This document shows, one piece after another, positions 1 to 7,723 of a stretch of DNA of 64,000 nucleotides. Position numbers and translations under genes: made by a program. Within the stretch, counting starts at the first letter, position 1. Every line of letters starts with the position of its first letter. The DNA comes from Gordonia soli NBRC 108243 (GTDB taxonomy: Bacteria; Actinomycetota; Actinomycetes; Mycobacteriales; Mycobacteriaceae), in contig NZ_BANX01000014.1 in assembly GCF_000334455.1 (NCBI RefSeq), positions 1 to 64,000 on the forward strand, written 5' to 3'. The notes under the pieces were generated by a model. It saw only the letters and a list, made by a program, of their open reading frames with translations. It had not been told where the DNA came from and did no database searches.

Positions 1-71
1 GCCAACTTGTACATCAGATCAGTACCGATGTTGCCCGACCCGATGATCGCCGCAGTCAACTTCGCCGCCAC
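1..71 (-). CDS. Acetaldehyde dehydrogenase (acylating), N-terminal fragment cut by the window edge
   Basis: The reverse strand reads GTG then MAAKLTAAIIGSGNIGTDLM, the start of the acylating acetaldehyde dehydrogenases (MhpF/BphJ/HsaG family), with the NAD-binding GSGNIG loop at residues 11-16. The family turns acetaldehyde or propionaldehyde plus CoA and NAD into acyl-CoA, the last step of meta-cleavage pathways, usually bound to the HsaF/MhpE aldolase that supplies the aldehyde. A perfect AGGAGG lies five bases before the GTG (77-82), which fixes the start. The gene follows the hydratase by 42 bases, so the two form one operon. Only the first 23 codons are in the window. Whether it belongs to a steroid or an aromatic pathway cannot be told from here. 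Confidence 0.85.
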   Translation of the reverse strand, partial: MAAKLTAAIIGSGNIGTDLMYKL

Positions 72-113
72 AAGAACCTCCTAAAGAAAACGTATTCCGA
101 ACAGTTGTGACGG

Positions 114-902
114 TCAGCTGAAGTCGAGCGTGACCGAGCCCAGGCCGACGAAATCGGCGACGAAATGATCACCCGCGGCGACATCGATCGCACGCGTCGC
201 GGTACCAGGCAGAATCACATCACCCTTGCGCAGCCGTACACCGAACGACTCGACCTTGCGCGCCAGCCACGACACCGCGTTGAGCGGATGCCCCAGCACC
301 GCTGACGAATTGCCCTTCGCCACAACCTCACCGTTACGGGTCAGCGTGGCGTCGATGTCACCGCAATCGATATCGGAGATCGGCACCCGCTGCTCGCCGA
401 GAATCCAGCCGCACGACGACGCATTGTCGGCGATCGTGTCGCACAACGTGATCTTCCAATCCCGAATCCGCGAATCAATCAACTCGATCGAGGGCACCAC
501 CCACTCCACCGCCGCGATCACATCCTCATTCGTGCAACCCTCACCCGGCAGATCCGCACCCAGGATGAACCCGACCTCCACCTCCACCCGCGGAAAACAC
601 AACCGTGACCGGTCGATCGGGGCGGACTCGTAGTACTGCATCGAATCCAACAAATGCCCATAATCCGGCTCATCCACGCCCATCATCTTCTGCATCGCCA
701 CCGACGCCAGCCCCACCTTGTGACCAGCGACCGTCGCACCCGCGTCCAGACGCTTGCCGATATTGATCAACTGGATCTCATAGGCATCCACCACATCCAG
801 GTCGGGATGGGCATCCGACGGACGATCGACAGCCACCACCGACTCCTCCGCCCGCCACAGATCAGCAGCGATCCGCTCGCGAATCCGACGCTCAACAGGC
901 AT
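114..902 (-). CDS. 2-hydroxypenta-2,4-dienoate (2-keto-4-pentenoate) hydratase, HsaE/MhpD type
   Basis: This 262-residue protein has the length and overall sequence of the 2-keto-4-pentenoate hydratase family. It includes the N-terminal region with GHKVGLAS near residue 60, the VEVEVGFILG stretch near 107 and the C-terminal LRKGDVILPGTAT motif. The family adds water across the dienoate released by meta-cleavage of a catechol-type ring, giving a 4-hydroxy-2-oxo acid for the aldolase. GGAG lies seven bases before the ATG at 902. It precedes the acetaldehyde dehydrogenase in the same direction, which is the expected pathway order (hydratase, dehydrogenase, aldolase). HsaE of cholesterol breakdown is a possible identity, but no KstR-type operator was seen and a divergent TetR stands next to it, so another aromatic or terpenoid route is as likely. 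Confidence 0.85.
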   Translation of the reverse strand: MPVERRIRERIAADLWRAEESVVAVDRPSDAHPDLDVVDAYEIQLINIGKRLDAGATVAGHKVGLASVAMQKMMGVDEPDYGHLLDSMQYYESAPIDRSRLCFPRVEVEVGFILGADLPGEGCTNEDVIAAVEWVVPSIELIDSRIRDWKITLCDTIADNASSCGWILGEQRVPISDIDCGDIDATLTRNGEVVAKGNSSAVLGHPLNAVSWLARKVESFGVRLRKGDVILPGTATRAIDVAAGDHFVADFVGLGSVTLDFS

Positions 903-1066
903 GCCGACGCTCCTCGGGTTCGGTGTCGACTTCTGTTTCTAGCCGTCGCGTCGGCGGCGTGGAGGCCGACGTCCCACTCAGCAGAAGAGCTGATGGAACG
1001 GCGTGTCGGTGGGTGATTTGATGCAGATGTCCGCGAGAAGTTTCGTGAGACGCTTGTCACATCGGG

Positions 1067-1100
1067 TCAAACCAACCTACTGTACGTTCACTAGGTTTGA
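1067..1100. promoter_or_regulatory. 24-bp near-palindromic operator between the hydratase operon and the divergent TetR
   Basis: The arms AACCTA (1074-1079) and TAGGTT (1092-1097) enclose TG-n-ACGT-n-CA, so 20 of 24 bases are symmetric. A wider pair, TCAAACC (1067-1073) and GGTTTGA (1094-1100), overlaps it. It ends 17 bases before the TetR start codon at 1117 and lies about 170 bases from the hydratase start. Symmetric sites of this size in such a place are typical TetR dimer operators. Autoregulation and control of the hydratase operon are inferred. Confidence 0.6.
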
Positions 1101-1116
1101 TGGGAGACAACAGCGC

Positions 1117-1722
1117 GTGTCCACTCAACGCCCGTACGCCACATTGCTCGCCAAAGGCGAGGAACGCCGTCAGCAGATCGTCCATGCCGCGACCCTCCGG
1201 TTGGCCCGCCAGGGCTGGCGGAACACGACTCTCTCGCAGATCGCCGCTGATGCCGGGATGACTTCGGCCGGCCTGCTGCACCACTTCGATTCCAAGGAGC
1301 AGTTGCTCCATGCCGTGGTGGATGCGCGCGACCACGCCGATCTCGCCGAGGCAGACCTCAACGGGGACCTCTTCGTGCAGATCCGCCGAGTAGCCGAGAG
1401 GATCACCCGCTCACCAGATCTCGTGGGCACCTTCACGGTGCTGCTGGTGGAGAACCTGTCTCCTGATGCGCCGTTGCACGACCGCCTCCTCCAGCGCTGG
1501 CGCACCGCCGTCGACATCGTCACCGACGTGATCACGCAGAGCCAGGAGACCGGTACCTATCGGGCCGACCTCGACGCCCGCGTCCGCGCGATGGAGATCG
1601 TCGCCTTCATCAACGGCGTGGAACTGTCATGGCTGCTCGACCCGACGATTCCGTTGATCGACATCTTCGACGACTACGTCCGAAACCTGGAGAAAGACTT
1701 CACATCAGGGGAGAGAGCATGA
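1117..1722 (+). CDS. TetR/AcrR-family transcriptional regulator
   Basis: With a GTG start at 1117 the product has 201 residues, normal for TetR. The first 60 residues hold the DNA-binding helices, including ATLRLARQGWRNTTLSQIAADAGM followed by the recognition helix and the LLHHFDSKEQLL hinge, typical of the family. The rest is a mostly helical ligand-binding domain with no family-specific signature I can name. GGGAGA ten bases before the GTG supports this start; an upstream in-frame ATG at 1003 would put the operator-like palindrome inside the gene. It is divergent from the hydratase operon and overlaps the next gene by an ATGA. It is probably an aromatic or CoA-thioester-responsive repressor of its neighbours (inference). 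Confidence 0.85.
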   Translation: MSTQRPYATLLAKGEERRQQIVHAATLRLARQGWRNTTLSQIAADAGMTSAGLLHHFDSKEQLLHAVVDARDHADLAEADLNGDLFVQIRRVAERITRSPDLVGTFTVLLVENLSPDAPLHDRLLQRWRTAVDIVTDVITQSQETGTYRADLDARVRAMEIVAFINGVELSWLLDPTIPLIDIFDDYVRNLEKDFTSGERA

Positions 1723-2228
1723 GGTACCAACTCGACATCATCGGCGACAACGTCAGCGACCTCGTCGTGCACGTGGGGGGCTGGATCTACGACCGGGTGT
1801 CGGCGGGCTGGGATGTGACCGTTCTACTCCCGGGCGGCGAAGATGTTCGGCCACTGCACATTCTCGGCGCCGGTGCCGAGACCCTCGACCTCTATGGACA
1901 CGGGTTGCTGTGCGGGGTACGCCAACCGCAAGCGATCGCAGCATCGGCCGATCTGTGCAGTCGGAATCCGTGGGTTGCAACCGTCCTGGCCAACGCACTG
2001 TCCACCGGGGACGCCGAGATCACACTCTGGGGCGACCATTGGCCGTCCAATCTCGACGACTCCCGGGAACCGGTCTCCCACCGCCTCAGCGTCGCCGCCC
2101 GCGCATTCAAAGCGCAGGCACTCGCCGCGGTCGGCGAATCGCCGCTGGCCGTGGGTAAATGTGAGGTGTTCCGTACCGAGGTCGCGCAGCACTCACTGAT
2201 CAGCACGGACCTGGTACCGGCCGGATGA
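1719..2228 (+). CDS. Uncharacterised protein co-translated with the TetR
   Basis: This 169-residue protein begins MRYQLDIIGDNVSDLVVHVG and starts inside the stop codon of the TetR gene (ATGA at 1719-1722), so the two are translationally coupled. It has no signal peptide or membrane segment. I recognise no domain; the N-terminal half alternates hydrophobic strands and glycines, and the middle carries a run around CSRNPWVATVLANAL. Tight coupling to a regulator that faces a meta-cleavage operon suggests a cofactor or substrate-handling role in the same regulon, but this is only context. It converges on the second TetR with 32 bases between stop codons and no clear terminator. Confidence 0.7.
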   Translation: MRYQLDIIGDNVSDLVVHVGGWIYDRVSAGWDVTVLLPGGEDVRPLHILGAGAETLDLYGHGLLCGVRQPQAIAASADLCSRNPWVATVLANALSTGDAEITLWGDHWPSNLDDSREPVSHRLSVAARAFKAQALAAVGESPLAVGKCEVFRTEVAQHSLISTDLVPAG

Positions 2229-2260
2229 TCACGCGCTCTGCCTGTCGGGGACGAGCTGGA

Positions 2261-2905
2261 TCAACGGGTGAGGCCGTGTGCGCAGAACTCCCAGACCTCG
2301 GTCGCGGTGATCCGATGATCATGCGTGTCGGTGCTGGCCGGCTGCGCGATGAACATGACCGTCTGCATGGTCATCGACGCCAGACGACGCGGATCCCCGC
2401 CCGCGCGCAGGTGTCCGGATTCGTCGACACGTTCGAGCAACTCGGTGAAGAGATCGAAGAGCGAGGCATGGGCGATCCGCACCTCGACGGGATGAGAGAT
2501 CAACAGTCGGGGCGCGAACTCGGTGAACAAGGGCCGACGCGCTGCGGGGTCCGGCTGACACAACTCGTACAGCAACTCCACCGCCAACCGGAACTGCTCC
2601 AGCGGCGCGGAACCGTTCTCCGTCGCGGCGCGGATCTGGCCGGTCATCCGCACGACAGCGTCCTCGTACAGTGCGAGCAACAACTCATGCTTGCCGTCGA
2701 ATTGGAGGTAGAAGCTACGTAGCGACTGCTGGGATCGCTCGACGACCTCCTGCACCGTGAAGTCGGTGGTCCCCTTCTCGACGATGATCGATTGGGCGGC
2801 ATCCAGGAACTTCTGAACACGTTGCCCGGCTCGCTCTTTCGCGGTCCGCAACGAACGCTCGACGGCCCGCTGCTTCCACGCGGGCTCGTCGCTCTCAACT
2901 GTCAT
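2261..2905 (-). CDS. TetR-family regulator, divergent from fprB; candidate regulator of the mce island
   Basis: This 214-residue TetR has its DNA-binding domain at about residues 24-72 (KFLDAAQSIIVEKGTTDFTV, then QEVVERSQQSLRSFYLQF with the recognition helix). A helical effector domain follows. The order SLRSFYLQFDGKHELL resembles TetR proteins that regulate lipid and steroid genes, though I cannot assign a named one. GAGGA nine bases upstream supports the ATG at 2905. Its promoter region is shared with the divergent fprB and contains the palindrome GAGAATGCCATTCTC, which recurs before the mce operon 15 kb away. It is the closest candidate for the factor that binds both. Confidence 0.85.
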   Translation of the reverse strand: MTVESDEPAWKQRAVERSLRTAKERAGQRVQKFLDAAQSIIVEKGTTDFTVQEVVERSQQSLRSFYLQFDGKHELLLALYEDAVVRMTGQIRAATENGSAPLEQFRLAVELLYELCQPDPAARRPLFTEFAPRLLISHPVEVRIAHASLFDLFTELLERVDESGHLRAGGDPRRLASMTMQTVMFIAQPASTDTHDHRITATEVWEFCAHGLTR

Positions 2906-2983
2906 GTCGAGCGGTCCTCGATCTGCGGCTCAGCACAAACATTCGACAAGCATATCGGACCGAACCCGCATCGTTGCCGACAT

Positions 2984-3006
2984 ATGAGAATGCCATTCTC
3001 GCTCAT
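2984..3006. promoter_or_regulatory. Palindromic operator GAGAATGCCATTCTC between the TetR and fprB
   Basis: GAGAATG and CATTCTC form a perfect seven-base inverted repeat around one central base (2986-3000). An outer pair, ATGAG (2984-2988) and CTCAT (3002-3006), extends the symmetry. It lies about 80 bases before the TetR start and 113 bases before the fprB start, so one bound dimer could control both. The same motif with 13 of 15 bases is found at 18548-18562. It differs from the KstR consensus built on AAC and GTT arms. Confidence 0.65.
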
Positions 3007-3118
3007 GCGGAGCCTGACCGACCCAGCGTGCCTGACCGAACCCGCGGTGCCTGACCAAACCCGCGGTGGGAGCCGAAGTACCGACCGTGTCCCACCGATC
3101 ACACGAAAGGACGAGTCC

Positions 3119-4756
3119 ATGACCTACGTGATCACACAGAACTGCTGCAAGGACGCGAGCTGCGTCTCGGTATGTCCGGTCGACTGCATCCGACCGTCGG
3201 ATTCGAGTTCCTCGGGCAACGGGCCCCAAATGCTGTTCATCGATCCGGACACCTGCATCGACTGCGGGGCCTGCTACGACGAGTGCCCGGTGGACGCGAT
3301 CCATGCGGACTCCGACCTGCCGCCCGAGCTGGAGCCCTTCCTGGAACTCAACGCGGAGTACTTCCGGCGGAACCCCCTGGAGCCAGGTCCGTTCCTGCCG
3401 TTCACGAACCGGCCGGCCATTCCCGCCGGCGCTCTCCGGGTCGCGATCGTGGGCGCCGGCCCGGCTGCGTGCTATGCCGCGGCCGAGCTCCTCGCGGTCG
3501 GTGGCGTAGAGGTCGAGATGTTCGAGCGGCTACCCGTTCCGTTCGGACTCGTGCGGTACGGCGTCGCCCCTGACCATCAGCACACCAAGTCCATCACACA
3601 GATCTTCGATCGAGCCCTCGCAAACAAGCGGTTCACGGCACACCTCGGTGTCGAGGTCGGCGGTATCGTCGACCACGAGTTGCTCCTCGAGCATCACCAC
3701 GCCGTGGTCTATGCGGTCGGCGCACCCGACAGTCGAGAGCTCGGCCTCGCTGGCGAGGACCTCCCCGGGCACCATGCCGCCGCCGAGTTCGTCGCCTGGT
3801 ACAACGGCCATCCCGATCACGCTGCAGCAGATTTCGACCTCTCGACACGGACAGTCGTCATCGTCGGGAACGGCAACGTCGCACTCGATGTCGCGCGGGT
3901 CCTGTTGATGGACGACGAGACTCGTGCATCCACCGATCTCGCACAACACGCCCTCGACGCGCTGGCCGACAGCGCGGTCGAGGAGGTCGTGTTGCTCGGA
4001 CGTCGCGGACCGCGGCACGCCGCGTTCTCGGTCGGCGAGTTCCTCGCGCTCGGCCACCTACGCGGGGTGGACATCATCATCGAGGGATCCGACCTCGACG
4101 ACGGCGATCTCGCCGACGACCCGGACGACGACGTGGAGACCGCTGCGGCCGTCGCCGCAACCAGGGACTACCTGGGCCGATCTCGGGTCGAGGGCAACAA
4201 GCGTCTGGTGTTCCGCTTTCTGCGCACGCCCGTGGAACTCGAGGGCTCGAACACCGTCGAGGCGATTCGGCTGGCACCCTCCCGGCCTGATGCCACCGGC
4301 GCGGCGAGCGCCGACGAGCGGATCGAGACCGGACTCGTGCTCCGGTCGATCGGCTACCGCGGCCGACCGATACCCGGACTACCGTTCGACCACGACCGTG
4401 GGGTCGTGCCGAACGACGAGGGGCGCGTGATCGACGACTCCGGTCAACCCGTGCCGGGCGCGTATGTCACCGGATGGATCAAGCGTGGACCCCGCGGGGT
4501 CATCGGCACCAATCGTGCGTGCGCCGAGCAGACCGTCGGCAACGTGTTCGCCGACCATGATGCGGGCACGCTCGACCGCGGCGTCGCCGACCACGAGGCA
4601 CTCATGTCGGCCTTGACCGAGCGCGGTGCCGATCCGGTGGACTGGGTCGGCTGGCGGGCCATCGACCGCGCAGAGAAGTCGGCCGGCACCGAATCCGGCC
4701 GTCCTCGAGTGAAGTTCGTCAGCATCGCAGATATGCTGCAGGCCGCACGCCCCTGA
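3119..4756 (+). CDS. fprB: Ferredoxin/ferredoxin-NADP+ reductase fusion, FprB type
   Basis: The 545-residue product joins a 7Fe-type ferredoxin to a flavoprotein reductase. Residues 9-23 carry cysteines C10, C15, C19 and C23 in CKDASCVSVCPVDC; residues 46-56 carry CIDCGACYDEC for the second cluster. The FAD loop GAGPAA lies near 112-117. The pyridine-nucleotide loop GNGNVALD and the adrenodoxin-reductase-like GRRGPRHAAFSVGE stretch follow. M. tuberculosis FprB has the same architecture at about 575 residues. Such proteins move electrons between NADPH and ferredoxins or P450s in the cytoplasm. AAAGGA seven bases before ATG 3119 sets the start. A neighbouring TetR and a shared operator suggest it feeds an oxygenase of the mce-linked pathway, but no oxygenase gene is in the window. 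Confidence 0.93.
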   Translation: MTYVITQNCCKDASCVSVCPVDCIRPSDSSSSGNGPQMLFIDPDTCIDCGACYDECPVDAIHADSDLPPELEPFLELNAEYFRRNPLEPGPFLPFTNRPAIPAGALRVAIVGAGPAACYAAAELLAVGGVEVEMFERLPVPFGLVRYGVAPDHQHTKSITQIFDRALANKRFTAHLGVEVGGIVDHELLLEHHHAVVYAVGAPDSRELGLAGEDLPGHHAAAEFVAWYNGHPDHAAADFDLSTRTVVIVGNGNVALDVARVLLMDDETRASTDLAQHALDALADSAVEEVVLLGRRGPRHAAFSVGEFLALGHLRGVDIIIEGSDLDDGDLADDPDDDVETAAAVAATRDYLGRSRVEGNKRLVFRFLRTPVELEGSNTVEAIRLAPSRPDATGAASADERIETGLVLRSIGYRGRPIPGLPFDHDRGVVPNDEGRVIDDSGQPVPGAYVTGWIKRGPRGVIGTNRACAEQTVGNVFADHDAGTLDRGVADHEALMSALTERGADPVDWVGWRAIDRAEKSAGTESGRPRVKFVSIADMLQAARP

Positions 4757-4816
4757 CCGTCGCACATGCCGAGGAGGGCGACCTCGGCGCGGATCATGGT
4801 CCTGACGACACGATTT

Positions 4817-4844
4817 CGGGGAGTGGCCTGTCGGCCACTCCCCG
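4817..4844. terminator. Bidirectional terminator between fprB and aldehyde dehydrogenase
   Basis: A perfect 12-bp stem (CGGGGAGTGGCC at 4817-4828 and its complement at 4833-4844) closes a four-base TGTC loop. It sits between two convergent stop codons. There is no long T tract, as is usual in this group. Confidence 0.85.
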
Positions 4845-4865
4845 ATGTCATCGCGGTTCAGCGCG

Positions 4866-6323
4866 TCACATCTGTGCCCACACCGTCTTCGACTGCAGGT
4901 AGGTGTCGATACCGGCCTTACCCGCCTCGTATCCCCAGCCGGACTGCTTGTAGCCACCGAACGGCATCGAGTGGTCGAACTGCAATTGGCAGTTCAGTCC
5001 CACTGTGCCGGCCTTCAACCGCTTCGCGAGCCGGTGTGCCCGTCCGAGATTCTGGGTCCAGACGGTGCCGGCGAGGCCGTAGTCGGTGTTGTTGGCGAGT
5101 GCGACGGCCTCGTCCTCGTCGTCGAACGGCAGGATCGTGACGATCGGCCCGAAGATCTCCTCGTGGTAGAGCCGACTTGACGTCGGGTCGACGTTGGTCG
5201 CGACAGTCGGCTGCACGAAGTACCCGGTGCGGTCCAGACGCGCTCCGCCACTGACGAGTTCGACTCCTTCCTTGCGTCCTTGGTCGAGGTATCCGAGCAC
5301 TCGGGTGAGCTGCTTCTGACTGATCAGCGGGCCGATCATCGACCCCTCGTCGGCAGGCCCGCCGAGCACCAGGTTGTTCCCCAGCGCCGCAACGCCCTCC
5401 ACCACACGCTCGTAGACGCCCCGCTGGACGAATATCCGTGATCCGAGCATGCAGACCTGGCCCGAGTGCAGGAAGCATCCGAATCCGGCCATCGCGATGG
5501 CGAGATCGAGGTCCGCGTCGTCGAAGATCAACACGGGCGACTTGCCACCGAGTTCGAGGGTGACCTTGTTCAGGTTGCTCTGCGCCGAGGCCTTGACGAT
5601 CTCGCGGCCCACCTCGGTGGAGCCGGTGAACGCGACCTTGTCGACGTCGGGGTGTGCGGTGATGGCCGCGCCCGCCGTGTGGCCGTATCCGTTGATTAGG
5701 TTCACCACACCGTCGGGAACGCCTGCCTCCGCGAGGATTCGGGTGAGCACGTGCGCCGTCAGGGGTGTCTCCTCGGCCGGCTTGACCACCGTGCTGCTTC
5801 CCGCCGCAAGGGCAGGCGCGAGCTTCGCGCAGAAGTTGAAGATCGGTCCGTTCCACGGGAAGATCAGCCCGACCACGTCGTAGGGCTCACGCAACGTGTA
5901 CGCGTGCATGTGTGACTCGACGCCGGTCAATCCGCCGGTGTTCACGTCGCGGGCGATGCCGTCGATCTTGGTGCACCAACCGGCGTAGTACCGGAACCAT
6001 TCCGAACCGACGCGGCTGATGACCTTCGCCTGCGACGGCGGGATCCCCGCGTTCACGGACTCGAGTTCGGCCAGCAGGTCACTGTTCTCGTCGATGAGAT
6101 CGGCGACCTTCCACAGGATGCGGGCGCGATCGTAATCCGGTACGCCGGACCAGGTTCGCGCCTCGGCGGACTCCTTGGCGCGCGCGACGGCGGCGTCGAC
6201 GGCTTCCGGACCGGCATCGGTGAACTCGGTGATCTGCTCTTCGGTGGCCGGGTCGATGACGGGGATGACGTCCCCGGTCCCCGGTATGTCGCGGATCTCG
6301 TCCAACACCGACTGCACCGTCAT
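4866..6323 (-). CDS. NAD(P)-dependent aldehyde dehydrogenase
   Basis: This 485-residue protein is a full-length aldehyde dehydrogenase. Near residue 155 is the FPWNGP motif, the general base is the Glu in LELGGKSP (about 257) and the catalytic Cys lies in SGQVCMLGSR (about 291). EEIFGPI and the C-terminal MPFGGYKQSG are also present. The enzyme oxidises an aldehyde to its acid in the cytoplasm; the substrate is unknown. AGGGG six bases upstream favours the ATG at 6323; an ATG two codons earlier at 6329 is possible. It is convergent with fprB and divergent from the enoyl-CoA hydratase, so it may oxidise an aldehyde side chain of the substrate brought in by the nearby Mce system (inference). 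Confidence 0.92.
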   Translation of the reverse strand: MTVQSVLDEIRDIPGTGDVIPVIDPATEEQITEFTDAGPEAVDAAVARAKESAEARTWSGVPDYDRARILWKVADLIDENSDLLAELESVNAGIPPSQAKVISRVGSEWFRYYAGWCTKIDGIARDVNTGGLTGVESHMHAYTLREPYDVVGLIFPWNGPIFNFCAKLAPALAAGSSTVVKPAEETPLTAHVLTRILAEAGVPDGVVNLINGYGHTAGAAITAHPDVDKVAFTGSTEVGREIVKASAQSNLNKVTLELGGKSPVLIFDDADLDLAIAMAGFGCFLHSGQVCMLGSRIFVQRGVYERVVEGVAALGNNLVLGGPADEGSMIGPLISQKQLTRVLGYLDQGRKEGVELVSGGARLDRTGYFVQPTVATNVDPTSSRLYHEEIFGPIVTILPFDDEDEAVALANNTDYGLAGTVWTQNLGRAHRLAKRLKAGTVGLNCQLQFDHSMPFGGYKQSGWGYEAGKAGIDTYLQSKTVWAQM

Positions 6324-6554
6324 GGCCATCCCCTTCGCTGTCCTGCGATCAGATTCGTCTCGCGCCCTGAGTCGGGCCGCTGCCGTGAGCGTCGTGGACC
6401 GACAGGGGTGTGTCCACCGGATGTCCCGATGGTCGGGAGCGACTTCCCGGGGTAGGGCGCACGGAGAGCAGTCTCGATTGCGTCGGCATCGCAGTGCCTG
6501 CTGCGCAGTGCGATTGACCGAATCCAGCCGCTCCGTCGAGGAAGGAGCCCAGAC

Positions 6555-7562
6555 ATGGTGGACTTCGTCGACATGGGCGACGAGGAGCCGGCGGCCCTGC
6601 AGTTCACGACCGGGTTACCCGGCGCCGCGGTCGGGGTGATCACCGACGCCGACAGCCTCGACCTCGCCTCGCCGTCGGTGTCCGCCCGGCTGGATCGCGC
6701 GACGTTCACCCTCACCGAGGCCGACCTCGACGATCGTCGTTGTGTGCGAGTCGATTCCGTCGATGACGCCGTCCGATCCATCGCACGGGTGTGTGACGAC
6801 ACCCCGATCGCCGCGGCGACCTGTACGGACGTTCTGCGGGGCGTCGACCAGGAGGGGCCCATCGGACCCGCGCTGGTGACCGAGTCATTGGCGTACTCGA
6901 CGCTGCAAGCCGGGCCGGAGTTCCGAGCATGGTCGGCCGCACGTGGTCCGGCATCGCCGGTGCCCGACGAGACTGCACCGGTGGTGGTCGTCCGTGGCGG
7001 CGACACCCTCCGCATCACCTTCGACCGTCCGAGACGACACAACGCTTTCACCGATGCGATGCGCGGCATACTCCTCGACGCCCTCACCGTGGCGCTCCTG
7101 GACGATTCCATCAGGATCGTCGAGCTGAGCGGCACGGGCCGCTCATTCTGCAGTGGTGGCGATCTCGCCGACTTCGGCGAGTTCGCCGACCCGGCGTCGG
7201 CGCATCTCGCTCGCACCCGGCACAGTCCGGCAATCGGCCTCGACGCCCTGGGCCGCCGTCTCGGCGTCCGGTTGCAGGCGTCCGTTCACGGCCAGGTGTT
7301 GGGTAGCGGTCTGGAGATGGCCGCTTTCTGCGGCCATGTCACCACGACCGCCGGCGCGCGATTCGGGCTCCCGGAGTTGTCGGTCGGACTGATCCCGGGG
7401 GCAGGCGGCACCTACAGCATCCCCCGGCGGATCGGACGGTGGCGGTGCGCCTACCTGGTCCTGTCCGGGGAGACGGTGGACACCGCGACGGCGCTGCGGT
7501 GGGGGCTGGTCGACGAGGTCGTCGACCCGCCTGCGCTGACGAGCGCCAGCCAGCGGAACTGA
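6555..7562 (+). CDS. Enoyl-CoA hydratase/isomerase (crotonase) with a long N-terminal extension
   Basis: The 335-residue product has a crotonase core from about residue 148: ITFDRPRRHNAFTDAMR, the oxyanion-hole segment GRSFCSGGDLADF, and the second part VHGQVLGSGLEMAAFCGHV with LPELSVGLIPGAGGT. The Glu in GLPELSVG is at the position used by hydratases. About 140 residues before the core are unlike ordinary enoyl-CoA hydratases (normally 255-265 residues) and have no domain I recognise. AGGAAGGAG precedes the ATG at 6555. It probably hydrates an enoyl-CoA in a beta-oxidation-like step. Its position between the aldehyde dehydrogenase and the Mce-associated genes ties it to the import island. 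Confidence 0.87.
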   Translation: MVDFVDMGDEEPAALQFTTGLPGAAVGVITDADSLDLASPSVSARLDRATFTLTEADLDDRRCVRVDSVDDAVRSIARVCDDTPIAAATCTDVLRGVDQEGPIGPALVTESLAYSTLQAGPEFRAWSAARGPASPVPDETAPVVVVRGGDTLRITFDRPRRHNAFTDAMRGILLDALTVALLDDSIRIVELSGTGRSFCSGGDLADFGEFADPASAHLARTRHSPAIGLDALGRRLGVRLQASVHGQVLGSGLEMAAFCGHVTTTAGARFGLPELSVGLIPGAGGTYSIPRRIGRWRCAYLVLSGETVDTATALRWGLVDEVVDPPALTSASQRN

Positions 7563-7632
7563 CGTTCTCATTTTTGACTGTCCATATTTTCATGCGTGGT
7601 AGTGTCCGTCTCGAACGCTCTCGAGCAGCTGT

Positions 7633-7723
7633 GGAGGTGATGTGCGTGCAGGCGTCCCGACAGCCCCGAACAGCGACGGCCGGCGTGTGCCCGCGAACGA
7701 TCGGGCAGGCGGTGATCGCATGA
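7633..7723 (+). other. Strong ribosome site and possible 25-codon leader ORF before the Mce-associated genes
   Basis: GGAGG (7633-7637) is the best ribosome site here. Eight bases after it is a GTG (7646) opening a 25-codon frame that ends TGA at 7721-7723, overlapping the ATG at 7720 as ATGA. An in-frame GTG at 7642, only four bases from the site, would instead add 26 residues to the Mce-associated protein. The two readings cannot be separated from sequence alone. Confidence 0.35.

Noticed and set aside
903..1116. KstR-type operator at the hydratase gene
   Set aside because: No AAC-N2-GTT type palindrome was found; the site present has AACCTA/TAGGTT arms.
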